64,000 bases of DNA from Halobacillus sp. Marseille-Q1614. Its GTDB lineage: Bacteria > Bacillota > Bacilli > Bacillales > Halobacillaceae. Of this stretch, positions 33,938 to 43,653 are shown piece after piece (the first letter of the stretch is position 1; every line of letters starts with the position of its first letter). The notes below the pieces were generated by a model. The model made no database searches, was not told the origin of the DNA, and saw nothing but the letters and a program-made list of their open reading frames with translations. The stretch spans positions 1,054,001-1,118,000 of the forward strand of contig NZ_CADDWH010000001.1 in NCBI RefSeq assembly GCF_902809865.1, in the 5' to 3' direction. A program made the translations under genes and the position numbers.

Positions 33938-35305
33938 ATGATTAAGAAAGTTTTAATTGCAAACCGGGGCGAAATCGCAGTTCGTATTATCCGTGCCTGC
34001 AAAGAAATGGGGATCGAGACAGTAGCGATTTATTCAGAAGCGGACCGTGAGGCGCTTCACGTGCAAATCGCTGATGAAGCATACTGTGTCGGCCCTACTT
34101 TAAGCAAAGACAGTTACTTAAACTATACGAATATTATGAGTTTGGCGACTTTAACGGAAACTGATGCGATTCACCCGGGATACGGGTTTTTAGCGGAGAA
34201 TGCAGAATTCGCCGAAATGTGTGAAGAGTGCAATATTATCTTTGTCGGTCCTTCTTCTTACGCAATTCAAAAAATGGGTACGAAAGATGTGGCCAGAGAA
34301 ACGATGAGAGAAGCGGGGGTTCCTGTCGTACCAGGTTCAACCGGGATCATTGAAAACATAGAAGCAGGAAAGAAAGTGGCTGAAGAAATCGGCTACCCTG
34401 TAATCATTAAAGCGACGGCAGGCGGTGGAGGTAAAGGAATCCGCGTGGCGAGAACAGAGGAAGAACTTGTAAAAGGTATTAATATGACACAGCAGGAAGC
34501 TGAAACGGCCTTTGGTAATCCAGGCGTCTATATTGAAAAATATATTGAAGATTTCCGCCACGTCGAAATCCAGGTGCTTGCGGATAATCATGGCAATGCC
34601 GTTCATTTAGGCGAGCGTGACTGCTCCATTCAGCGCCGTCTTCAGAAGCTGATTGAAGAAACACCTTCTCCTGCCGTTACACCGGAAATCAGGGAGAAAA
34701 TGGGTGATGCGGCAGTTAAGGCTGCTTTAGCCGTAGATTATTCCGGTGCAGGTACCGTGGAATTTATTTTTGATCAGAATGAACAGAAGTTTTATTTTAT
34801 GGAAATGAATACTCGTATTCAGGTAGAGCATCCTGTAACAGAGATGGTTACAGGCGTCGATTTAATTAAAGAGCAGCTGAAAGTTGCTAATAATGAAAAG
34901 CTTTCCTTTACACAGGAGGAAATCGAGTTTGAAGGCTGGGCCATTGAATGCCGTATCAATGCCGAAGACCCTTTTAAAAATTTCATGCCTTCCGCAGGAA
35001 AAATCGATATGTACCTTCCGCCGGGCGGCTTTGGAATCCGCATTGATTCCGCGGCTTACCCGGGCTATATGATTCCGCCATATTATGATTCAATGGTTGC
35101 CAAATTAATTACTTATGGGCGGGATCGTGAAGAGGCCATTCAAAGGATGAAGCGTGCTTTAGATGAATTTGTTATTGAAGGCGTTCATACCACCATTCCG
35201 TTCCATCAGCGCATGATGGAGCATGAGGTTTTTGTGGGTGGAGACTTTAATACTAAATTCCTTGAGAATTACAGCGTAATGAGTGACGAAACAGGAGAGG
35301 AGTAG
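33938..35305 (+). CDS. accC: Acetyl-CoA carboxylase, biotin carboxylase subunit
   Basis: ATP-grasp enzyme that carboxylates biotin on AccB, 455 residues. The N terminus KVLIANRGEIAVRIIRACKE, the glycine-rich ATP loop ATAGGGGKGIRVA near residue 160, the EMNTRIQVEHPVTE motif near 285 and the catalytic arginine region are all intact. ATG 33938 has GGGGAGTGA upstream; the extended start at 33923 has none. It lies eight bases before yqhY, an arrangement conserved in bacilli. Confidence 0.96.
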   Translation: MIKKVLIANRGEIAVRIIRACKEMGIETVAIYSEADREALHVQIADEAYCVGPTLSKDSYLNYTNIMSLATLTETDAIHPGYGFLAENAEFAEMCEECNIIFVGPSSYAIQKMGTKDVARETMREAGVPVVPGSTGIIENIEAGKKVAEEIGYPVIIKATAGGGGKGIRVARTEEELVKGINMTQQEAETAFGNPGVYIEKYIEDFRHVEIQVLADNHGNAVHLGERDCSIQRRLQKLIEETPSPAVTPEIREKMGDAAVKAALAVDYSGAGTVEFIFDQNEQKFYFMEMNTRIQVEHPVTEMVTGVDLIKEQLKVANNEKLSFTQEEIEFEGWAIECRINAEDPFKNFMPSAGKIDMYLPPGGFGIRIDSAAYPGYMIPPYYDSMVAKLITYGRDREEAIQRMKRALDEFVIEGVHTTIPFHQRMMEHEVFVGGDFNTKFLENYSVMSDETGEE

Positions 35306-35313
35306 TCTATAAA

Positions 35314-35712
35314 ATGGATGAAAAACAATTGTTGAACGTTACAGAAGGTTCTACTTTAGGTAATGTAGAAATTGCACCAGAAGTTATTGAAGTGATCGCA
35401 GGGATTGCGGTTTCTGAAGTGACGGGTGTTGCCTCCATGCGCGGAAATTTCGCTACAGGTGTAGTGGAACGCTTAGGAAAGAAAAGCCACGGCAAAGGTG
35501 TAAAAGTTGAGCTGGAAGCAGAGGGAATCGCTATTGACGCTTATGTCGTACTTGATTACGGTATCTCTATACCTGACACTGCTAAGAAAATCCAGGATAA
35601 TACGAGACAGGCTCTAAAAAACATGACGGCTTTAGAAATTAAAGAAATAAACGTTCACGTAGTCGGTGTCCAGATGGAGACGAAAGAAGACAGTGATACG
35701 GAAGAAGAATAA
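35314..35712 (+). CDS. yqhY: Asp23/Gls24 family protein YqhY
   Basis: A 132-residue alkaline-shock-type protein. Family features are IAPEVIEVIAGIAVSEVTGVASM near the N terminus and INVHVVGVQM near the C terminus, with an acidic tail (EDSDTEEE). In B. subtilis yqhY is linked genetically to acetyl-CoA carboxylase activity, consistent with the accBC-yqhY operon here. It has no membrane segment. Confidence 0.92.
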   Translation: MDEKQLLNVTEGSTLGNVEIAPEVIEVIAGIAVSEVTGVASMRGNFATGVVERLGKKSHGKGVKVELEAEGIAIDAYVVLDYGISIPDTAKKIQDNTRQALKNMTALEIKEINVHVVGVQMETKEDSDTEEE

Positions 35713-35720
35713 AGAGATAA

Positions 35721-35753
35721 AGGCCAGCAGGGGAAACCCTAAGCTGGTCTTTT
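35721..35753 (+). terminator. Terminator after yqhY
   Basis: An 8-bp stem (35721-35728 with 35743-35750, one G-T pair) with a 14-nt loop and four T residues. Confidence 0.7.
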
Positions 35754-35824
35754 GTCGGTTTATAGCATTTTATAAGTGAAAATGTTATGATTCTAACGGA
35801 TATGACCTTAAAGGAGCAAGATAG

Positions 35825-36205
35825 ATGAAACGACGTTTAGCAAGAGAAAAAGCTTTTCAGGCCCTGTTTCAAATGGATTCACATGAAATTACCGAACAGG
35901 AAGCGATTGAACACGTTATTGAAGAAGAACAGGAAGATAAATTTCTAACGGAACTTGTATACGGAGTGATCGAACATAAGGAAGAAATCGATGCTGCCAT
36001 AGAAAAGAACCTGGAGCGGTGGTCTTTCTCCCGCTTAGCAAGAGTAGAAAAGACGCTTCTCCGTATTGCAGCCTACGAACTGCTGCATCAGGACGAAGTG
36101 CCGCCGCAGGTAGCCATTAATGAAGCAGTTGAGCTGGCAAAAGTTTTCGGAGAGGAACAGTCCGGCAAATTCATTAACGGTGTACTGTCTAAAATGGTCA
36201 AGTAA
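35825..36205 (+). CDS. nusB: Transcription antitermination factor NusB
   Basis: A 126-residue all-helical RNA-binding protein which, with NusE (S10), binds boxA in ribosomal RNA leaders to prevent premature termination. Family motifs are RRLAREKAFQALFQMD at the N terminus, RLARVEKTLLRIAAYEL near residue 72 and the C-terminal AINEAVELAKVFG...FINGVL. AAAGGAGCAAG precedes ATG 35825. Confidence 0.95.
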   Translation: MKRRLAREKAFQALFQMDSHEITEQEAIEHVIEEEQEDKFLTELVYGVIEHKEEIDAAIEKNLERWSFSRLARVEKTLLRIAAYELLHQDEVPPQVAINEAVELAKVFGEEQSGKFINGVLSKMVK

Positions 36206-36231
36206 ATTTTAAAAAGAGGGGAAGATGATTT

Positions 36232-37083
36232 ATGAGTGCAGAAGTAATTTATGGTAAGGATTTGGCACAACAGCTGCGTCAGGAAATGAAAGAAGAAGTC
36301 GCTCAATTAGAAGAGCAGGGAATCCATCCAAAGCTGGTTGTGGTAATTGTCGGAGAAGATCCTGCCTCTAAGTCTTATGTTAAAGGAAAGCAGAGGGCTT
36401 CTGAAAATGTAGGAATGAATTCTGATTTACTCGAGCTACCAGAAGATACTACCGAAGAGAAGCTTCTGAACATTATAAACGATTTGAATGAGGATTCTTC
36501 CGTACATGGTATACTCGTTCAGCTTCCGCTTCCTAAGCAGATAGATGAACAAAAGGTAATTGAAGCGATAGATCCAGCCAAAGATGTAGATGGATTTCAT
36601 CCAATCAATGTAGGGAAATTAATGACGGGCCAGGATACTTTTTATCCATGTACTCCGTTTGGCATCCTCGTTATGCTTCAGAGAGCCAATATTTCTATTG
36701 AAGGCAAACACGTAGTGATCATCGGCCGCAGTAATCTTGTTGGTAAACCGGTTGGTCAGCTGCTGTTAAACGAGAATGCAACAGTTACTTACTGTCACTC
36801 TAGAACGAAAAATCTAAGAGAACATACGAAGCAGGCAGACATTTTGATTGTAGCAGCAGGAAAGGCACAGCTTATTACTGGGGAAGACATTTCGGAAGGA
36901 ACAGTCGTCATTGATGTTGGGGTTAATAGAGTGGACGGAAAGCTTACCGGAGACGTCGACTTTGAATCAGCCGCACAGAAAGCTTCCCACATTACACCTG
37001 TACCAAAAGGAGTAGGACCTATGACAATCACGATGCTTCTTCACAATACGATCAAAGCTGCGAAGTGGATTCATAAAAAATAA
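36232..37083 (+). CDS. folD: Bifunctional methylenetetrahydrofolate dehydrogenase / cyclohydrolase
   Basis: Interconverts 5,10-methylene-THF, methenyl-THF and 10-formyl-THF with NADP. The 283 residues contain the catalytic lysine in SKSYVKGKQRA near residue 45, GILVQLPLP near 94, and the NADP site VVIIGRSNLVGKPVGQLL near 160, ending with TPVPKGVGPMTITMLL. It uses the methylene-THF that the upstream glycine cleavage system makes. GAGGGGAAGATG precedes ATG 36232. Confidence 0.95.
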   Translation: MSAEVIYGKDLAQQLRQEMKEEVAQLEEQGIHPKLVVVIVGEDPASKSYVKGKQRASENVGMNSDLLELPEDTTEEKLLNIINDLNEDSSVHGILVQLPLPKQIDEQKVIEAIDPAKDVDGFHPINVGKLMTGQDTFYPCTPFGILVMLQRANISIEGKHVVIIGRSNLVGKPVGQLLLNENATVTYCHSRTKNLREHTKQADILIVAAGKAQLITGEDISEGTVVIDVGVNRVDGKLTGDVDFESAAQKASHITPVPKGVGPMTITMLLHNTIKAAKWIHKK

Positions 37084-37095
37084 GGGGAAATTCAC

Positions 37096-38439
37096 GTGAA
37101 CGATCGATATTTAACGGTGACCGCGTTAACAAAATATATAAAAAGAAAGCTCTCTCACGATCCTCACTTAAAAGAAGTCTGGCTGAGAGGAGAAATTTCT
37201 AACTTTAAGCGCCACAGCCGCGGTCATATGTATTTAACATTAAAAGATGATCAAGCGAGAATTCAAGCGGTTATGTTTGCAGGAAACAACCGCTTCCTGA
37301 AGTTCAGGCCGGAAAATGGCATGAACGTTCTTATCCGCGGGGAAATCAATGTTTATGAGCCGATGGGGAACTATCAGCTCTACATACAGGATATGCAGCC
37401 TGATGGTATCGGCGCTCTTTATTTAGCATTTGAACAGCTGAAAGAAAAATTAGAGAAAGAAGGATTGTTTTCTGCAGAAAGAAAAAAGCCGATTCCTTCT
37501 TTTCCTAAACATATCGGTGTAATCACTTCTCCGACTGGGGCTGCCATTCGTGATATCTTAACGACGATTAAGCGAAGATACCCGATCGTCAAAGTGTCTA
37601 TTTTCCCGGTTGTCGTCCAAGGTAAAAGGGCGGCATCTTCTGTTTCAAAAGCGATTGACTATGTGAACCGCCACATGGACTGTGATGTACTTATTGTTGG
37701 AAGAGGCGGCGGATCCATTGAGGATTTATGGGGATTTAATGAAGAGGCTGTGGCAAGAGCCATAGAACATTCGAACATCCCAGTTATTTCAGCCGTCGGG
37801 CACGAAACGGATACTACGATCAGTGATTTTGCAGCAGATGTTCGGGCGGCTACGCCTACAGGTGCCGCTGAGCTTGCTGTCCCATCCCTCGTAGAAGTGA
37901 AGGAACAGATCAGGAACTTTACGATAAGACTGGACCGCAGTATGAACGTTTTGCAGACCGATGGGAGAAATCGGCTGAACCGTTTAAAAAGATCTTATGC
38001 CTTTAAATATCCTGAACAGCTGATGAAGCAGAAAGAACAGGATCTCGACCGGATGATGGAGCAGTTAAATAATCGGGTCGAACAGGTTCATGAATCTTAT
38101 ACAGAGAAACTAAATTACCTGCATAACCGTTTGCAGCAAAGACACCCTGCGTCAGAAATCGAAACAAATCGAAAATCCGTAGATGATAGAACAAAGCAGC
38201 TTCAATCTCAATTTGAATCTAAATTCTCCGCTAAGAAAGACCAGTTTTATAAGCAGTTGGAGAAGCTCTCATTGTTAAATCCGCTGGATACAATCAAACG
38301 TGGATATGCCATACCGTATACGAATGATGATCAAGTTGTTAATGATGTTCATAAAGTACAGCCTGGAGATCCTTTAAAAGTGACGGTACGAAATGGAACC
38401 ATTTACTGTGACGTAGAAGGAATAGAGGAGGAGAACTGA
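37096..38439 (+). CDS. xseA: Exodeoxyribonuclease VII large subunit
   Basis: Catalytic and DNA-binding subunit of the single-strand exonuclease, 447 residues. An N-terminal OB-fold ([22 protein letters not shown]) is followed by the catalytic domain with [17 protein letters not shown] and [20 protein letters not shown], then a long coiled-coil region (residues 275-400) for binding XseB. It starts at GTG 37096 and overlaps xseB by one base. Confidence 0.95.
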   Translation: MNDRYLTVTALTKYIKRKLSHDPHLKEVWLRGEISNFKRHSRGHMYLTLKDDQARIQAVMFAGNNRFLKFRPENGMNVLIRGEINVYEPMGNYQLYIQDMQPDGIGALYLAFEQLKEKLEKEGLFSAERKKPIPSFPKHIGVITSPTGAAIRDILTTIKRRYPIVKVSIFPVVVQGKRAASSVSKAIDYVNRHMDCDVLIVGRGGGSIEDLWGFNEEAVARAIEHSNIPVISAVGHETDTTISDFAADVRAATPTGAAELAVPSLVEVKEQIRNFTIRLDRSMNVLQTDGRNRLNRLKRSYAFKYPEQLMKQKEQDLDRMMEQLNNRVEQVHESYTEKLNYLHNRLQQRHPASEIETNRKSVDDRTKQLQSQFESKFSAKKDQFYKQLEKLSLLNPLDTIKRGYAIPYTNDDQVVNDVHKVQPGDPLKVTVRNGTIYCDVEGIEEEN

Positions 38440-38675
38440 TGAGTGAGGAAAAAAACGATATCAGCTTTGAAGAAGCGATGAAGCAGCTGGAAGAGATTGT
38501 ACAGAAGCTGGAAACTGGAGAAGTACCTTTAGAAAAAGCTATTCAGTATTATCAGGAAGGGATGCAGCTCTCCAAATTGTGTAATGAAAAGCTAGGAAGT
38601 GTAGAAAAACAAATGCAGCAGATTTTAAATGAACATGGTGAATTTGAAGCTTTTGACGTTCAGGAGGACGAATAG
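38439..38675 (+). CDS. xseB: Exodeoxyribonuclease VII small subunit
   Basis: A 78-residue helical protein with the family signature [23 protein letters not shown], binding the coiled coil of XseA in a multi-subunit complex. GAGGAGG lies just before ATG 38439. Its stop shares a base with the ispA GTG. Confidence 0.95.
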   Translation: MSEEKNDISFEEAMKQLEEIVQKLETGEVPLEKAIQYYQEGMQLSKLCNEKLGSVEKQMQQILNEHGEFEAFDVQEDE

Positions 38676-39556
38676 TGGCGTCGTTACAGGCATATGTGGA
38701 AAAGAATAAAGGTTATATTAACGAACAGCTTGAAATGTATGTGCAAGAGTACACGAGAGAAGGACGTTTAAGAGATGCAATGCTTTATTCCATCCGAGCG
38801 GGTGGAAAGCGGCTGAGACCGGTTTTAGTGCTGGCTGCATTAGAAGCATTCGGTTCACCAGTATCGAGAGGAATCAGCACCGCCTGCGCTTTAGAAATGG
38901 TTCACACGTACTCGTTAATCCACGATGATTTGCCCGCTATGGATAACGACGATACGAGAAGAGGCCAGCCGACTAATCATATGAAATTTGATGAGGCAAC
39001 AGCCATTTTAGCGGGTGACGCGCTGCTTACTTTAAGCTTTCAAGTCATTTCAGAAGACGTTCAGCTTTCTGACAGCGAGAAGGTTTTTCTAATTAACGAA
39101 CTATCGAGAGCCAGCGGGCCTATTGGTATGGTGAATGGTCAGATGCTGGATATGCAGAGTGAAGATGAGTCGATCAGCCTCGAAGCACTTGAATACATTC
39201 ATAAAAATAAAACCGGTCAGCTGCTCAGGTTTTCAATTCTTGCGGGCAGCTATTTAAGCGGCGCAGATGAAATAAAGCTGGCTGAAATGCTGAAAATGGC
39301 AGAAGCTCTCGGCATGATTTTCCAAATTCAGGACGATATTTTAGACGTGATCGGTGACGCTGAAGCAATCGGCAAGCCGACGGGCAGTGACGTTTCAAAT
39401 CAAAAAAGCACCTATCCACAGCTGCTTGGCCTAGAAGGGGCTGTCGAGCAGAAGGAACGTTATGTTCAAATCGCCCAGCAGTCTTTAAGAAGGGCGGACG
39501 TGGCAAATACGATGCTGTCTGAATTAATTGACTACTTAAGCCAGCGAAACCACTGA
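38675..39556 (+). CDS. ispA: Farnesyl diphosphate synthase (polyprenyl synthetase)
   Basis: Condenses IPP with DMAPP and GPP to farnesyl diphosphate, the precursor of undecaprenyl phosphate and menaquinone side chains. The 293 residues contain the first aspartate-rich motif DDLPAMDNDDTRRG near residue 85 and the second IQDDILDVIGD near 225. It begins with GTG 38675 (GGAGGACGAA upstream). The OLE RNA begins 60 bases after its stop, and dxs, the first enzyme of the MEP pathway, follows oapA. Confidence 0.95.
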   Translation: MASLQAYVEKNKGYINEQLEMYVQEYTREGRLRDAMLYSIRAGGKRLRPVLVLAALEAFGSPVSRGISTACALEMVHTYSLIHDDLPAMDNDDTRRGQPTNHMKFDEATAILAGDALLTLSFQVISEDVQLSDSEKVFLINELSRASGPIGMVNGQMLDMQSEDESISLEALEYIHKNKTGQLLRFSILAGSYLSGADEIKLAEMLKMAEALGMIFQIQDDILDVIGDAEAIGKPTGSDVSNQKSTYPQLLGLEGAVEQKERYVQIAQQSLRRADVANTMLSELIDYLSQRNH

Positions 39557-39577
39557 TTTATGTGAAAACTTTAATAA

Positions 39578-39607
39578 TTGAGCAACAGAAGTGATTTATG
39601 GTATATT
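39578..39607 (+). promoter_or_regulatory. SigA extended -10 promoter of the OLE RNA
   Basis: TTGAGC (39578-39583), an 18-base spacer and TATATT (39602-39607) with the TGn extension (39599-39601). The predicted start, about 39613-39616, coincides with the 5' pairing end of the RNA. Confidence 0.65.
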
Positions 39608-39615
39608 GTATTTAC

Positions 39616-40224
39616 AAAAGGAATGGTGCAGTATTCTAGTCGGTCCTCCGTTCCTGAAGGCGGGCCTAAAAATCCGCCGAAGGGCACATCGATGAAGTTC
39701 CTTGTGCCGGCTTGAGGCGCCCAGCCTTGGGTCGGTGCTGGGAGTTAAGGTTGCAGGGCGATCCACAAAGGCATGTGGGCGTTGACCCGGCTTCCGCGGA
39801 GGCCCATCTTTGTGAGGGAATCTTGCCAGAGACTCTTATGAAATGGGGTATGAACCTACATTTTATGGATATCATTCTATAAAAGTAGCGTAGCCTGCCT
39901 TGAGTGGTTGCTGAGGGGATTATAGTCATGAACATTCCATTATTCAGATGGCCACTGAACGATGGAGTTGTATACTATATGAAATCAGTACTGCAAAAGA
40001 GGCTAAGGAACGGCTAAAGACTGTCGGGGAAATCCCCTAGACTGTTCAGTGGACATAAATAAGGAATTATAGTGCGGACTAAGTGGCAATCTAGTCCAGC
40101 TTACGGAGACGGAGCTGATTTGGATTTAAAGGGGAACCGCCAGAGTGGTGACGCTCGGTATCCAAATGGGAAAACCTACTAGACCTAAGCCGTAATTTTT
40201 ACTTTATTTATGACCATTCCTTTT
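39616..40224 (+). ncRNA. ole: OLE RNA (ornate, large, extremophilic)
   Basis: A structured non-coding RNA of about 609 nt filling the 700-base gap between ispA and oapA, its established location in extremophilic Firmicutes. The ends are defined by a perfect 12-bp pairing: AAAAGGAATGGT at 39616-39627 with ACCATTCCTTTT at 40213-40224. Inside are many local helices: GGCGG/CCGCC near 39659-39678, CACAAAG/CTTTGTG (39764-39770 with 39808-39814) with a nested pairing, GGGG/CCCC near 40028, and ATTTGGAT/ATCCAAAT (40118-40125 with 40160-40167). No sensible ORF covers it, and it is GC-richer than its surroundings. OLE RNAs associate with OapA at the membrane and are linked in Bacillus halodurans to tolerance of cold, short-chain alcohols and magnesium stress. 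Identity rests on length, folding and gene context. Confidence 0.93.
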
Positions 40225-40258
40225 CTACATACTAAATACTTAACAATTGGGGTTAAGA

Positions 40259-40858
40259 ATGAATAAAAACTTAAAAAGATCAATTAAATTCAGTGTGAGT
40301 ATTGCCGTTATCACTTTTGTGTTAGCGGCTATTTTTTCAATTGTATCTAACTCCGTGATGAGCGGCGTGGCCTGGGGTATAGGGTTAATCATCGTTCTTC
40401 TTATTGTATTGACAGGCGTTGTTTTTGATATGCTAGGAATAGCTGCAACAGCTGCAGACGAGCCGCCGTTTCATTCAATGGCTGCAGAAAAAATTTCCGG
40501 AGCTAAAGAGGCGATAATCATCGTCCGAAACGCAGACAGGTTTGCAAGTTTCTGTAACGATGTGATAGGGGATATATCTGGTATAGTAAGTGGAACGGCC
40601 TCTGCTGTGGTTGTTATTCAGCTTACGAACGTTCTAGGTTCATCTGAGGGTTCCGGCCTTCAATTAACTTTGTCAGTGCTGCTGACAAGTATTGTGGCTG
40701 CAATCACCGTGGGCGGAAAGGCCGTAGGAAAGTTTCTTGCGATTCATTCTTCAACAAAAATTATTTTGTGGGCAGCACGTGTGATTGCGTGGATTGAATC
40801 GAATTTAAAGATAAATATTATATCGGTCTCAACCAAATCCACACGAAAAACACGATAA
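40259..40858 (+). CDS. oapA: OLE-associated protein OapA
   Basis: A 199-residue membrane protein with about four transmembrane helices (residues 10-30, 35-60, and two between 115 and 165), a charged N terminus (KNLKRSIK) and a basic C-terminal tail (STKSTRKTR). The conserved core DMLGIAATAADEPPFHSMAA, with RNADRFASFCNDVIGD, matches the protein encoded directly after OLE RNA. OapA binds OLE and directs it to the membrane. ATG 40259 is chosen (GGGG upstream); a TTG at 40247 is the longer alternative. It lies 35 bases after the OLE 3' end and 18 before dxs, and is probably read from the OLE promoter. Confidence 0.92.
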   Translation: MNKNLKRSIKFSVSIAVITFVLAAIFSIVSNSVMSGVAWGIGLIIVLLIVLTGVVFDMLGIAATAADEPPFHSMAAEKISGAKEAIIIVRNADRFASFCNDVIGDISGIVSGTASAVVVIQLTNVLGSSEGSGLQLTLSVLLTSIVAAITVGGKAVGKFLAIHSSTKIILWAARVIAWIESNLKINIISVSTKSTRKTR

Positions 40859-40876
40859 ATATAAGGAGGTCCATTT

Positions 40877-42766
40877 ATGGATCTGTATAAAATTAAAGAT
40901 CCTTCTTTTATAAAGGGGATGTCAATTGATCAACTTAAAGAATTATCAAGCGAAGTACGAAAGTTTTTAATTGAAAATCTTTCATCGACCGGAGGACACC
41001 TTGGAGCAAACCTTGGAGTAGTTGAGCTGACGCTGGCCCTGCACAAAGTTTATGAAAGCCCGAAAGATCGGTTTCTATTCGATGTGGGACACCAGTCTTA
41101 CATCCATAAGATATTGACAGGCCGGGCAGGAAAGTTCGATACGCTCAGAAAGTATCAGGGGCTTTGCGGCTTTCCTAAACGCAATGAAAGCGAGCACGAT
41201 GTCTGGGAAACGGGTCACAGTTCCACATCTCTTTCAGCAGCCATGGGAATGGCAATCGCAAGGGACTTAAACGGAGAAAAACATTCTATTGTACCGATAA
41301 TCGGAGATGGAGCTCTTACGGGCGGGATGGCATTAGAAGCTTTGAACCATATTGGGGACGAGAAAAAGAATGTAACCGTTATTTTAAATGATAATGAAAT
41401 GTCAATTGCCCGAAATGTAGGAGCTCTTCATGGAGCTCTCGGACGTATGAGAAGTGCAGGTAAGTACAACCGGGCAAAAGATGATTTAGAATGGTTGCTG
41501 AAACGAATTCCAGCTGTCGGAGGAAAACTGGCACAGGCGGCGGAACGGTTAAAGGACAGCATGAAGTATTTCATCGTACCCGGCATGTTTTTTGAAGAAC
41601 TGGGCTTTACTTATTACGGTCCGGTAGACGGCCACGATTACAACGATCTTTTAGAAAACTTGAACTATGCCAAGAAGACAGAGGGCCCTGTAATAGTTCA
41701 CGTGATTACTCAAAAAGGAAAAGGGTATCACCCGGCTGAATCGGATCAAAAAGACAAATGGCATGGTGTTGGACCTTATAAAATTGAATCGGGTGAAAAA
41801 ATTAAAGCTGCTGATGCTCCTCCAGCGTGGAGCGAGGTCATTAGTGAAACGCTTAGAAAAGAAGCCCGTAAAGATAAAAGAATCGTTGCCATTACGCCGG
41901 CGATGGTGCTTGGCTCAAAACTTGAAAAATTTCAAAATGAATTCCCATCACGGCTGTTTGATGTGGGGATTGCCGAGCAGCATGCGACTACACTTTCTGC
42001 AGGGCTTGCCACTCAAGGCATGAAGCCTTTTTTAGCGATTTACTCAACGTTCCTTCAAAGAGGATATGACCAGGTGATTCATGATGTAGCGAGGCAAAAC
42101 CTGAACGTGATGTTTGGAATTGATCGTGCGGGATTGGTAGGAGCTGACGGGGAGACTCACCAGGGAGTGTTTGATGTCGCGTTCCTTCGCTCTATTCCGA
42201 ACATGGTGCTCATGATGCCAAAAGATGAAAACGAAGGCCAGCATATGGTTCATACGGCAGTCCACTATAATGACGGCCCTATCGCTTTGCGTTATCCTCG
42301 CGGAAATGGGATAGGCATTAAAATGGATGAGCAGCTTTCTCCAATTTCAATTGGAAGCTGGGAAGTTCTAAAAGAAGGTTTAGATGCTGTAATTCTAACC
42401 TTTGGCACCACGATTTCATTAGCTTTAAAAGCGAGTGAGCGATTAGGCAAAGAAGGTTATTCAGTCCGAGTAGTCAATGCCCGGTATATTAAACCGATGG
42501 ATGAAGCGATGCTGCATGACATCATGAAAGAGAATTTGCCGATTCTTACTATTGAAGAGGCTGTTCTGCAGGGAGGATTCGGCTCAAGTGTGCTCGAATT
42601 TAAATCTGATTACAGCTACACGTCAGCGGTAAAACGCCTGGGCATTCCTGATCGGTTCATTGAACACGGAAGCGTGGACAAGCTATTAGAAGAAGTCGGC
42701 TTAACGGAAGAAAATGTAATAAATGAAATTAAACATATGACAATGACTAAACAACAGAGGGCTTAA
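40877..42766 (+). CDS. dxs: 1-deoxy-D-xylulose-5-phosphate synthase
   Basis: Thiamine-diphosphate enzyme making DXP from pyruvate and glyceraldehyde-3-phosphate, the first step of the MEP isoprenoid pathway. The 629 residues show the N-terminal [21 protein letters not shown], the ThDP motif [19 protein letters not shown]...NDNEMSI, the second domain [13 protein letters not shown] and the transketolase C domain. A strong ATAAGGAGGTCC precedes the ATG. Together with ispA it brackets the OLE-oapA unit. Confidence 0.96.
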   Translation: MDLYKIKDPSFIKGMSIDQLKELSSEVRKFLIENLSSTGGHLGANLGVVELTLALHKVYESPKDRFLFDVGHQSYIHKILTGRAGKFDTLRKYQGLCGFPKRNESEHDVWETGHSSTSLSAAMGMAIARDLNGEKHSIVPIIGDGALTGGMALEALNHIGDEKKNVTVILNDNEMSIARNVGALHGALGRMRSAGKYNRAKDDLEWLLKRIPAVGGKLAQAAERLKDSMKYFIVPGMFFEELGFTYYGPVDGHDYNDLLENLNYAKKTEGPVIVHVITQKGKGYHPAESDQKDKWHGVGPYKIESGEKIKAADAPPAWSEVISETLRKEARKDKRIVAITPAMVLGSKLEKFQNEFPSRLFDVGIAEQHATTLSAGLATQGMKPFLAIYSTFLQRGYDQVIHDVARQNLNVMFGIDRAGLVGADGETHQGVFDVAFLRSIPNMVLMMPKDENEGQHMVHTAVHYNDGPIALRYPRGNGIGIKMDEQLSPISIGSWEVLKEGLDAVILTFGTTISLALKASERLGKEGYSVRVVNARYIKPMDEAMLHDIMKENLPILTIEEAVLQGGFGSSVLEFKSDYSYTSAVKRLGIPDRFIEHGSVDKLLEEVGLTEENVINEIKHMTMTKQQRA

Positions 42767-42772
42767 GAAGTT

Positions 42773-43591
42773 ATGGGAAAGAAAATTAGACTAGATGTCC
42801 TGCTTGTTGAAAGAGGACTAATTGAAACAAGAGAAAAAGCTAAACGTACGATTATGGCCGGGCTTGTCTTTGAGGAGCAGACACGCCTTGATAAGCCTGG
42901 ACTTAAAGTTGATGAAGATATAGAAGTGAAAATCAAAGGCCGGCCGATTCCTTATGTAAGCCGGGGAGGCCTGAAGCTTGAAAAAGCCCTCCAGGAATTT
43001 TCACTCGATCTTACAGGGAAAATTATGGTGGATATCGGAGCTTCGACAGGCGGATTTACGGATTGTGGACTGCAGAACGGAGTAAGTTTAAGTTATGCCA
43101 TCGATGTAGGGTATAACCAGCTCGATTGGAAATTAAGAAATCATGATCAAGTAATTGTTATGGAGCGCACGAATTTTCGTTACGTAACCGCCGACAACTT
43201 AGTTCATGGGAAGCCTGAATTTGCTTCCATTGATGTATCCTTTATTTCTTTAAAGCTCATCCTGCCTGTACTTTCCGATTTGTTATCTGAAGGCAGTGAC
43301 GTGGTCGCACTGATTAAACCGCAGTTTGAAGCCGGCAGAGAACAGGTTGGAAAAAAAGGAATTGTAAGAGATGCTAAAATTCACCGGCAAGTCGTAGAAG
43401 ACCTGCTTAACTTTTCCATGGAGAAAGGCTATTCAGTGCACGGCTTAACCTACTCACCGATCACTGGAGGCGATGGAAATATTGAATTTTTAGCTCATTT
43501 ACGTTATTCGGGGGAAGATGAAGGGGAAATGCTGCCTCATATTGACATTCGAAGAGTGATTGAGGAAGCACATGCATCACTTAAAAAATGA
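42773..43591 (+). CDS. yqxC: TlyA family S4-domain rRNA methyltransferase (YqxC)
   Basis: A 272-residue protein with an N-terminal S4 RNA-binding domain (RLDVLLVERGLIETREKAKR) and a FtsJ-type methyltransferase domain whose SAM motif VDIGASTGGFTDCGLQNG is near residue 88. The KPQFE motif (Lys of the KDKE tetrad) is also present. Mycobacterial TlyA methylates 16S and 23S rRNA ribose; the target here is inferred. It lies between dxs and ahrC as in B. subtilis. Confidence 0.92.
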   Translation: MGKKIRLDVLLVERGLIETREKAKRTIMAGLVFEEQTRLDKPGLKVDEDIEVKIKGRPIPYVSRGGLKLEKALQEFSLDLTGKIMVDIGASTGGFTDCGLQNGVSLSYAIDVGYNQLDWKLRNHDQVIVMERTNFRYVTADNLVHGKPEFASIDVSFISLKLILPVLSDLLSEGSDVVALIKPQFEAGREQVGKKGIVRDAKIHRQVVEDLLNFSMEKGYSVHGLTYSPITGGDGNIEFLAHLRYSGEDEGEMLPHIDIRRVIEEAHASLKK

Positions 43592-43602
43592 ACAAACTTA
43601 TG

Positions 43603-43636
43603 AATAGGGAGACTAGCTTTTAGTCTCTCTATTGTT
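43603..43636 (+). terminator. Weak terminator-like hairpin after yqxC
   Basis: A 12-bp stem (43603-43614 with 43622-43633, one G-T pair) but only a poor T tail, so attenuation rather than full termination is likely. Confidence 0.5.
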
Positions 43637-43653
43637 TAGTGAGGAGGGTGACC

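Noticed and set aside
39666-39935. Minus-strand open frame of 89 codons inside the OLE RNA region
   Set aside because: No ribosome-binding site, cysteine- and proline-rich sequence without family resemblance, and it overlaps the structured RNA; a chance frame in GC-rich RNA sequence.
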